Below, one piece after another: positions 7,912-12,878 of a DNA stretch of 12,878 nucleotides. Positions within the stretch are counted from its first letter, which is position 1. Each line of letters begins with the position of its first letter. Source of the stretch: CAYSUS01 sp964434165 (GTDB lineage: Bacteria; Planctomycetota; Planctomycetia; Pirellulales; Thermoguttaceae); NCBI GenBank assembly GCA_964434165.1, contig CAYSUS010000156.1, forward strand, positions 1-12,878, in the 5' to 3' direction. The notes under the pieces were generated by a model. The model saw nothing but the letters and a program-made list of their open reading frames with translations. It was not told the DNA's origin and did not search any database. The position numbers and the translations under genes are program-made.

Positions 7912-7953
7912 AGGCCGGTGGATCGCCGGGTGACGCTTTGGCCGCGTCCGTCG

Positions 7954-7989
7954 GCAGGGGCCACCAGGGTTGCAGGGGCCACCAGGGTT
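7954..7989 (+). repeat. two perfect tandem copies of an 18-bp unit
   Basis: GCAGGGGCCACCAGGGTT occurs at 7954-7971 and is repeated exactly at 7972-7989. It sits between the candidate promoter at 7883 and the GTG start at 7998, so it is in the presumed 5' leader. It may be a recent slippage duplication or a paired protein-binding site. Confidence 0.8.
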
Positions 7990-7997
7990 ATTGTGCC

Positions 7998-8432
7998 GTG
8001 GAAGGACCGAAGACCGCCGCCGACGAGCCCGAGGCGAAGCGGCCCGTGCCTGAGCGGTTTCGCTTCTCCATCGGCGGAGTCCTCCTCGCGACGCTGGCCG
8101 TGGCCGTGGCCTCCAGCCTGATCTCGTGGATGCCGCGCCTGTGGTTCGAGATGGGCTCGCTGGTGGCGATCGTCTGGACGGCCGGGCTGATCGCCACCCG
8201 GCGCCGGCCCATGGTCTTCTACCTCAGGTGGGTCAATCCCGTGGTGGCCCTTGCCGTACTGGTCCTCTGTCTGATCGCCAGCGCCACGGACCTGGGGGGC
8301 CGTGTTCAGTACAAGGGCTTCTTCCACGAGAACATCGGGACGTATTTCCTGGCCAAGGGGATATTTTGCGCAGCCGCGCTCTTCCTGCTGGGCAAGATCC
8401 TGGAACGGATCATCGAGCACGACTCGGCGTGA
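7998..8432 (+). CDS. hypothetical inner-membrane protein with four transmembrane helices
   Basis: Not recognised beyond its topology. From GTG 7998 it has 144 residues: a hydrophilic N-terminus with acidic and basic residues (1-22), four predicted membrane helices (about 24-44, 50-67, 79-97, 117-137) and a short charged tail. The segment RFRFSIGGVLL just before helix 1 resembles the RRFRFSLRTLL-type lead-in of many planctomycete membrane proteins of unknown role. A TTG at 7938 would add 20 residues, but these are encoded by the tandem repeat and look non-native (Gly-His-Gln-Gly-Cys-Arg twice), so the GTG is preferred although its RBS is weak. No catalytic motif is visible. Neighbours give no functional clue. 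Confidence 0.7.
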   Translation: MEGPKTAADEPEAKRPVPERFRFSIGGVLLATLAVAVASSLISWMPRLWFEMGSLVAIVWTAGLIATRRRPMVFYLRWVNPVVALAVLVLCLIASATDLGGRVQYKGFFHENIGTYFLAKGIFCAAALFLLGKILERIIEHDSA

Positions 8433-8446
8433 CGCGGGGGCGGGAA

Positions 8447-8499
8447 GCGGGCGCCGACTGACCGGCCGACCCCGCCCCGCCTCGACCGACGGCGCCCGC
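8447..8499 (+). terminator. GC-rich stem after the membrane-protein gene, possible terminator
   Basis: GCGGGCGCC (8447-8455) and GGCGCCCGC (8491-8499) pair perfectly over 9 bp with a 35-nt loop. A competing pairing of GCGGGGGCGGG (8434-8444) with CCCGCCCCGC (8471-8480) is possible. It begins 14 nt after the stop codon, but no T tract follows, so a factor-dependent end or a simple GC-rich spacer is equally possible. Confidence 0.3.
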
Positions 8500-8597
8500 A
8501 ATCCTCGAAATTCCGGTCAACATTCGGCCGCGGTCCACGACAATGGACACAGCGGGGATCGATCCGCTCGATGTCTCTTTGGGCAAGGGATGGCACC

Positions 8598-9347
8598 ATG
8601 CCAGTCAGTCCGGATCGCACGCGATTGATTCGTCAGGAGGAGCGGGTGGACGTGCCGGCGGGATTGCGGTCCCGCAACGCCTACGACCTGGCCCTCTACC
8701 ACGACCATTCCGGAGGAGGCCGCGGCGTGCTGACCGTGACCGTGGTCGTGCAACTGCGGTTCCGTCGCGGCCGCAGCGCGAATCCCTCGGACCTGGGCGA
8801 CCGGCTGAGGTGGACCGACGCGCAGAAAGTCGATTACGCCAACGAGTTCCGCAGGGTCTGCCGCGAGGTCTGGAACGAGCGCTTTCGACTCACGACGGCG
8901 GCCGGCGGGTCGGGCGGGTGCCCGGTGCGAGACGTCGGCGTCGAGTTCAACATCCGAACCGTCTTCGACCGTCCCTGCGCGTCGGAGCACTGGGAAGCGC
9001 GGGTCGTCCGAGCGAACATGCATCGGACCAGCAGCGTCACCACGAACCTCCGCCGGTACGGGCGGGGCAGGGCCCGTCTGGACAGCCTGGACGTGCTCTA
9101 TGACAAGGTGATCCACCAGCGGGGCGCTCCGCACGAGTTCGGGCACATGCTGGGCCTTCGGGACGAATACTCGGGCGCGAACAACCCAACCACGCATTGG
9201 CTCTCCGACCGCGGCAGCATCATGAACGCGGGCGAGGCCGTGCGAGAGCGCCATTACGCGATGCTCGCGGAATGGCTTACCCGCCACTGGCCGGCCACGC
9301 CCTTCCGAGTCAATGGCACGACCGACGTGTCCAACGCCCATCTGTAA
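8598..9347 (+). CDS. metzincin-like zinc metalloprotease (HExxHxxGxxD)
   Basis: A 249-residue protein whose C-terminal half carries HEFGHMLGLRD (179-189): zinc ligands His179 and His183, catalytic Glu180, the metzincin glycine Gly186, and Asp189 at the third-ligand position, where most metzincins have His. Asp in this place is known from snapalysins. A Met-turn candidate SIMNAG (207-212) follows 18 residues later, as metzincins require. The N-terminal part (1-170) is basic, with no signal peptide and no membrane helix, so the protein may act in the cytoplasm, leave by a non-Sec route, or be an effector. ATG 8598 is chosen because AAGGGA (8585-8590) lies 7 nt upstream; an in-frame ATG at 8571 would add 9 residues but has a poorer RBS. 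Substrate unknown. A catalytically inactive relative cannot be excluded. Confidence 0.72.
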   Translation: MPVSPDRTRLIRQEERVDVPAGLRSRNAYDLALYHDHSGGGRGVLTVTVVVQLRFRRGRSANPSDLGDRLRWTDAQKVDYANEFRRVCREVWNERFRLTTAAGGSGGCPVRDVGVEFNIRTVFDRPCASEHWEARVVRANMHRTSSVTTNLRRYGRGRARLDSLDVLYDKVIHQRGAPHEFGHMLGLRDEYSGANNPTTHWLSDRGSIMNAGEAVRERHYAMLAEWLTRHWPATPFRVNGTTDVSNAHL

Positions 9348-9457
9348 CCTCTGGTCGCACGGCTGGCGTTGAGAGGCCGGGGGATCGGGGGGCCACCGGC
9401 GGCGCGAAATCGGCAAGTACCCTTGAAGAGGAGAAGAATCCGGCGCGCAGACGGCGA

Positions 9458-9486
9458 TTGACAAGGCCGCGCCCAGGCGCCAGACT
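9458..9486 (+). promoter_or_regulatory. candidate promoter with consensus TTGACA for the zinc-ribbon gene
   Basis: TTGACA (9458-9463), 17 nt, then CAGACT (9481-9486; 3/6 to TATAAT). It lies about 120 nt upstream of the ATG at 9607 in an otherwise gene-free stretch (9348-9606). It shares spacing and a CAG-beginning -10 with the element at 7883-7911. Confidence 0.5.
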
Positions 9487-9606
9487 CGATCGCTCGGGGT
9501 TGTCCTCGCTCGATCGCGGTTGGGGAAACGGGCGACGTGCGCTTGCCGTTCCGCCTCGCGAAGGGCCGAGGCACCGCCGGTTGATGATGGTGGTCAGGAG
9601 TTGCCG

Positions 9607-10204
9607 ATGGCGCGCCGGGCCCTCTGCCCCAAGTGCGGCTACGCCGGCCTCGCGAGGAGGTCGGGCCGACTGGCGTGTCCCGAGTGCGGCTGCCCGCTGT
9701 GCTTGGAGACGCCGAGTTGGGACTGGGCTAAGGGGATCGCGGTTCTCGGCGTCGTGTCGGTCTTCCTCTACGTCGGCCTTCGGTTCCCCGAGTGGCGGCT
9801 TCGACGCCCGCCGCCACGCCTCCCTCCGGCTCGGCCTTCACTCGAGGAGACGGAGGCGGCGACGTCCAAAGCCCGCGACGTCGCCCCGCGCCAAGCGGCT
9901 CGGCCGCGCGGCGCGGATCAGCCTGCTCTGCGATCCGCCCAGCCCGTACCTGCGCATCGGCACCAAGGCCGACGAGCTCCCTTACGTGCTCAGGGTGTAC
10001 GCGAACCGAGAACCGGTCTTCTCGGGGACAATCGGCGCTAGAGGGTGGGCCGACTTGAGGAGCGAACTCGTCCCCGTGCCCGGCTATCGGCCCGTCACGC
10101 TGGAGCTGATCGTCCCGCGCGAGCAACCCTCGACGGGAGGGGCGTGGTTCGACCACATCGACTTCTTCGATAACGGAGTTCGATCGCAACTCGAAGCTTT
10201 GTGA
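9607..10204 (+). pseudogene. zinc-ribbon, single-helix membrane protein interrupted by an apparent +1 frameshift
   Basis: ATG 9607 has CAGGAG 6 nt upstream. The first frame encodes a zinc ribbon with Cys7/Cys10 (CPKC) and Cys24/Cys27 (CPEC), a membrane helix (about 43-60) and a Pro/Arg-rich linker, and would run on to 10041. Coding bias leaves this frame near 9885 and continues in the next frame to a stop at 10204. There it encodes about 105 residues beginning AKRLGRAARISLLCDPP and ending FDNGVRSQLEAL, with GC-ending codons throughout. Removing one C from the C4 run at 9884-9887 joins the halves into one 198-residue protein. The C-terminal part looks like a soluble, strand-rich domain outside the membrane; I do not recognise its family. 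The break may be a sequencing error or real decay. Function unknown. Confidence 0.65.
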
Positions 10205-10271
10205 CTTGCGCGAGGGAGTGACGCGACGCGCGCGAGCCGCATGCCCCCCTAGCCGAGGAGATTTCGGGTTG

Positions 10272-10302
10272 CAAACGAGTCGGGGCGATTGTCGCTCGTT
10301 TG
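10272..10302. repeat. inverted repeat between the converging genes
   Basis: CAAACGAG (10272-10279) and CTCGTTTG (10295-10302) form a perfect 8-bp dyad with a 15-nt spacer; inside it GCGA/TCGC (10285-10288 with 10292-10295) gives an alternative small hairpin. It lies in the non-coding stretch between the zinc-ribbon gene and the response-regulator gene (10205-10409). Neither strand has a T tract after it, so an operator or mRNA-end stem is as likely as an intrinsic terminator. Confidence 0.45.
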
Positions 10303-10409
10303 AACCGTCGGGGGCGGCGTGGGACGAGACTCTGGCCTCGCTCTTCGAAAGACCGGAGCTGCATGTCCTTCGGGCGGCAGAACTTGCGGCGTCCTTGCTG
10401 TAGGATCGC

Positions 10410-11528
10410 TCACGTGAGTCGCCACCGGCCGGTTCGCTTCTCGCCGTCGAAGCAAATCGCCCCTCGGCGCCGTAGGGCGTTCAGATCTCGCTCCAGGGTG
10501 GTCTTCGAGAGGCCGAATTGCCTCTTGTAGCCGGGGAACAACTCGTCCTTCCGCAATTCTCCTCGCGCTCCGATCTCGGCCAGAATCCATTCCTGTCGGG
10601 CACTCGGATTTCTAACGTCATCCGAACCGTTTCTGGCGTCATTCGGTTCGTTTTCAACGTCATTTCTAACGTCACCCGCGCCGCAATCGGCGTCATTTCC
10701 AACGTCATTGGCGTCACGAACCCTAATCTTGCTCGTGAGCCGGTAGCCATACCGGCGATCGTTCGAAACGACGTCGCCACGGCCGCACCGAATGTTCGCC
10801 TGTTCGAGCAGTACGGCCTGGATTTTCTGTCGAAGCCGGCGGACCGCATCTGCGACATCGTTCTGGCGAGTCATCGTGTCGCCCGCCCGGCGAGCCAGTT
10901 CCTCACCGCTCAAGGCGATGAACACTCCTCTCCCATCCTTCTCCCGGAGAACGTCGAGGATCGAACGAGCCAAGCCGCTGCCCAGCCCATCGCAGATCCT
11001 GACATCGCACAATTCCACGCGCGTCTCGGAGAACACCATTTCCCCCTCTTCGAAGGGCTGAGGCGGCTCGGGATCGCAGCCGACTTCACTGAAAGCCTTC
11101 GCGCCCGGATGGGTGCGGCGAGCGATCCGCAGCACGTCTTCGATTACCTCCTCCAGCGGCGGGTCAGCCTCCGAAAACGGTTTCATCACGAAATCGACCG
11201 CGCCACCATGCTTCATGACGTCGATGGCCAAACGCGGACTGCCGTGCCCGTGCGCGGTCATTACGATGATGGGCATGTCCTGCAGTCCCTTGATCGAACG
11301 CATCTCCCGCAGCAGGTTCTTGCCATTGCCAATCCGACAAGGGCTGCCGTAACGCACCGGGATTTCCAGGTCGAGCAGGGCGTATGAGAATCGTCCACGT
11401 TCCAGCAGTTTTCGTGCGTCGGACTGGGTTTCGGCCAAGTCGCACGTGTGCCCCATGGACTCGAGTCGGTCGCTGATGTCGTCCAGAACGTCCCGGTTGT
11501 CATCGACGACGATCGCATGTCGTGTCAT
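10410..11528 (-). CDS. response regulator with OmpR-type winged helix plus a second C-terminal HTH domain
   Basis: A 372-residue regulator in four parts. Residues 3-137 are a receiver domain with acidic pocket Asp9/Asp10, phospho-acceptor Asp53 (LLDLEIP), Thr91 (VMTAH) and Lys116 (VMKPF). Residues about 165-267 form an OmpR/PhoB-like winged helix (DAVRRLRQKI, then NDRRYGYRL, the wing). Residues 270-308 are a degenerate linker of Asp-Val/Ala-x-Asn repeats. Residues 310-372 form a second winged HTH (SKTTLERDLNALRRRGAI, then RTGRWRL). Ordinary OmpR-family regulators are about 230 residues and stop after the first winged helix. It is translationally coupled to the upstream histidine kinase by a 4-nt ATGA overlap, with a GGGAG RBS inside that gene, so the kinase is almost surely its phosphodonor. 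Target genes are unknown; autoregulation is possible. Confidence 0.88.
   Translation of the reverse strand: MTRHAIVVDDNRDVLDDISDRLESMGHTCDLAETQSDARKLLERGRFSYALLDLEIPVRYGSPCRIGNGKNLLREMRSIKGLQDMPIIVMTAHGHGSPRLAIDVMKHGGAVDFVMKPFSEADPPLEEVIEDVLRIARRTHPGAKAFSEVGCDPEPPQPFEEGEMVFSETRVELCDVRICDGLGSGLARSILDVLREKDGRGVFIALSGEELARRAGDTMTRQNDVADAVRRLRQKIQAVLLEQANIRCGRGDVVSNDRRYGYRLTSKIRVRDANDVGNDADCGAGDVRNDVENEPNDARNGSDDVRNPSARQEWILAEIGARGELRKDELFPGYKRQFGLSKTTLERDLNALRRRGAICFDGEKRTGRWRLT
10614..10717 (-). repeat. seven copies of an (A/G)(A/G)CGTCA(T/C) motif encoding the regulator's linker
   Basis: Plus-strand copies start at 10614, 10635, 10656, 10668, 10689, 10701 and 10710. All spacings (21, 21, 12, 21, 12, 9) are multiples of three, so the array keeps the reading frame and encodes the Asp-Val/Ala-x-Asn repeats of the linker. 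The simplest view is a protein-level linker that grew by slippage. The TGACGT core could also serve as a binding site, which is speculative. Confidence 0.75.
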
Positions 11529-12685
11529 GATGCTTCTCCCTTCTCCTGCAGTGGCAACGCAACGGTGACCGCGGTGCCCGTGCCTTCCGTGCTCTCGATA
11601 TTCAACGAGCCGCCGTGTGCCTCGATCATCCGACGCGCTGTCGGCAGCCCGAATCCCGTTCCTCCCGCCTTGGAAGTGCCGCCCGGGACGAATCGGCGAA
11701 CGTCAGCCAGGTCGCCCTCTGAAAGTCCGACGCCGTCGTCTTCAACGACAACTTCCAGTCGCCCGGAGTCGACGGCTCGGGCAACCACCCGGATCGTGCC
11801 GGCCCTGTACGCGGTTGGGCTTTCCGCAAACGCCTCGTAGGCGTTCTTGATGATATTCGCGATGGCCCGAACGACATGATCTCGCGCGACGACAACGGTC
11901 AGCCCTTTGGCCAGGCACGTTTCCAGGCGAACGTCGCCCGGCAGGCGCCCGGCGGCTTTGAGGCCGTCGCGTGCCATGGCCGCCGCTTCCTCCACGATCG
12001 CCTCGACTCTCTCGCAGCGGCAGGTTTCCGGCGTACATTGGGAGTAGGTCTTCATGTCGTCAAGCATTCGATTGAGCCACTCGACCTTCCGCCGCATTCT
12101 CGGAAGGTGCTTGCCCAGATCGCTCGGATCGAGGCAACGGTCATCCAACTTCTGCTGAAGTGATACTATGGAGGACTCCAGCGGTGTGACCGTATTGCGC
12201 ATGTCGTGGACGGTCGCCCCGACCAAGACGTCGTACAACTGCTCGGCCATCTTGCGGGCCTTCTCCGCCACGGCCGTTCCGTGGTGTTTCTCGATGTTCG
12301 CATACTGCTTCTCGATGTGCTGAAGACACCGGCGTTTTCGAACCGCTGCATCCGCGTCGCGCTGCCGTCGTTCCAGGGCTCGCCTCGTCGAACGACAAAC
12401 AAAGGCGTTGGCATCGTCGATCAGCAACGCGGCGAGTTTCACGAAAACGCCGTCCGGCAAGATTCCCAAGCTGTCTGCAACCTCTTTGCGGACCTCGCAC
12501 TTCGGGTCCTCCGCCAATTCTCGAAGCTGGGCAACCAGATCTCGCGAGGCGCCGTTCGCGGCGATCTGCTTCGCCAGACTCGTGACCAACGCTCGCCGCT
12601 GCGGCCACGGGAGCGCGTGAGGGTTCTGCTCCGATGGCCCCGTTGCCGCCGCTGGGTTGGACGTTGTTGATGCCACTTCTGTCAT
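11525..12685 (-). CDS. soluble sensor histidine kinase with HEAT-like N-terminal region
   Basis: A 386-residue kinase without any membrane helix. Residues about 48-107 resemble one or two HEAT/armadillo-type helical repeats (EDPKCEVRKEVADSLG, then DDANAFVCRSTRRALERR), placed where a sensor domain would be. A charged helix (108-150) leads to the phospho-acceptor helix with His160 (VHDMRNTVTPLESS). The ATPase domain shows the N box (NIIKNAYEAF, Asn281), G1 box (EDDGVGL, 315-321) and G2 box (GGTGFGLPTARRM, 341-353), so it should be active. Its ATG overlaps the stop of the upstream ATPase gene (ATGA) and its stop overlaps the ATG of the response regulator in the same way. HEAT repeats usually bind proteins or nucleic acids, so the signal is probably an intracellular partner, perhaps the ATPase itself; this is inference. 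Confidence 0.88.
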   Translation of the reverse strand: MTEVASTTSNPAAATGPSEQNPHALPWPQRRALVTSLAKQIAANGASRDLVAQLRELAEDPKCEVRKEVADSLGILPDGVFVKLAALLIDDANAFVCRSTRRALERRQRDADAAVRKRRCLQHIEKQYANIEKHHGTAVAEKARKMAEQLYDVLVGATVHDMRNTVTPLESSIVSLQQKLDDRCLDPSDLGKHLPRMRRKVEWLNRMLDDMKTYSQCTPETCRCERVEAIVEEAAAMARDGLKAAGRLPGDVRLETCLAKGLTVVVARDHVVRAIANIIKNAYEAFAESPTAYRAGTIRVVARAVDSGRLEVVVEDDGVGLSEGDLADVRRFVPGGTSKAGGTGFGLPTARRMIEAHGGSLNIESTEGTGTAVTVALPLQEKGEAS

Positions 12686-12878
12686 CGAGCGTACCTCTCT
12701 CCCCGCATCCGGAAAGCGTCCTCGCCTCCTTCCAGCAGCGTAACGATATGCGACTTGCAGTCATCGACCGTACCCGCGCCTGCCAACTTCGCCGACACGC
12801 CGTCCGAGGAGAGCACGAAGACACCCTCCGCGTCGCCCAGTACGGGTACGTTCGGATTGTGCGTGACGAAGATCAGTT
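12682..12878 (-). CDS. C-terminal end of a P-loop/SMC-like ATPase (partial, runs off the window)
   Basis: The last 64 codons of a gene entering from the right edge. The fragment begins LIFVTHNPNVPVLGDAEGVF and ends EGGEDAFRMRGERYAR. A hydrophobic strand followed by Thr-His-Asn (FVTHNPN) is the Walker-B-distal H-loop arrangement of ABC/SMC/RecF-type ATPases. The Asn-Pro-Asn-Val-Pro-Val-Leu-Gly-Asp-Ala sequence resembles the C-terminus of large AAA-like ATPases, including those fused to PHP phosphoesterase domains; which subtype cannot be judged from this piece. Its TGA overlaps the kinase ATG by 4 nt, so it is the upstream gene of the same operon. The promoter of the operon must lie outside the window. 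Confidence 0.65.
   Translation of the reverse strand, partial: LIFVTHNPNVPVLGDAEGVFVLSSDGVSAKLAGAGTVDDCKSHIVTLLEGGEDAFRMRGERYAR

Noticed and set aside
7694..7933. Plus-strand small frame between the short Pro/Ala-rich gene and the four-helix membrane protein
   Set aside because: Poor third-position GC bias, no RBS and Arg-rich composition. It also runs over the candidate promoter at 7883.
8556..8565. 10-bp palindrome GGATCGATCC ahead of the metalloprotease
   Set aside because: Short palindromes rich in GATC are common by chance, and there is no second copy or nearby promoter to give it meaning.
8517..9464. 315-codon minus-strand frame opposite the metalloprotease gene
   Set aside because: The plus strand carries HExxHxxGxxD, a Met-turn candidate and an RBS; the minus-strand product shows no motif.
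10614..10717. CRISPR-like or iteron-like array
   Set aside because: Units are only 8 bp, spacers are short and unequal, and all spacings preserve a reading frame inside a confident gene. A coding repeat explains it.
10518..11387. 289-codon plus-strand frame opposite the response-regulator gene
   Set aside because: It is antisense to a gene with all receiver-domain residues and coupled overlaps with its partner. The apparent Val-Ile-Ser-Asn-Val repeats are the complement of the linker repeats.
12141..12824. Minus-strand frame spanning the ATPase/kinase junction
   Set aside because: It is out of frame with both the kinase motifs and the ATPase C-terminus, and its composition is Arg/Gly/Ser-rich without recognisable domains.

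Overview
The window is GC-rich throughout, with a strong G/C preference at third codon positions. It has the look of a planctomycete (Planctomycetota) chromosome segment, possibly from a metagenome. The taxonomic hints are: a eukaryote-like N-acetylneuraminate lyase beside a kelch/sodium-symporter fusion; an orphan TadE/TadE/TadG-like cluster; and a small membrane protein starting with an 'RFRFSIGG...' segment of the 'RRFRFSLRTLL' kind common in planctomycetes. The assignment is an inference, since no rRNA or other phylogenetic marker is present.

Layout. (1) 166-3766, plus strand: a sialic-acid catabolic pair, an N-acetylneuraminate lyase (TTG start, strong RBS) followed 55 nt later by an 873-residue exported NanM-like kelch mutarotase fused to an SSS-family sodium:solute symporter. 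Together they would anomerise, import and cleave sialic acid. (2) 3785-7025, minus strand: a three-gene pseudopilin-like operon (TadE-like, TadE/TadF-like, then a TadG-like von Willebrand A protein whose vWA domain is split by a large insertion), ending in a clear intrinsic terminator. (3) 7026-10204, plus strand: a loose region of small or unfamiliar genes. These are a short Pro/Ala-rich protein, a four-helix membrane protein, a metzincin-like HExxHxxGxxD protein, and a zinc-ribbon membrane protein broken by an apparent frameshift. Two TTGACA-type promoter candidates lie here. (4) 10410-12878, minus strand: a tightly coupled operon running in from beyond the right edge: the C-terminus of a P-loop/SMC-like ATPase, a soluble histidine kinase with a HEAT-like N-terminus, and a response regulator with two separate DNA-binding domains. 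Both junctions are 4-nt ATGA overlaps.

The best candidate for an undescribed system is region 4. An ATPase, a membrane-free kinase and an unusual two-HTH regulator are translationally coupled, which suggests one signalling unit sensing an internal event (DNA or nucleoprotein state is one guess). Its first gene is mostly outside the window, so that role cannot be tested here. Two genes in region 3 change reading frame at short homopolymers (G5 at 7472-7476, C4 at 9884-9887), so sequencing or assembly error should be ruled out before they are called pseudogenes.
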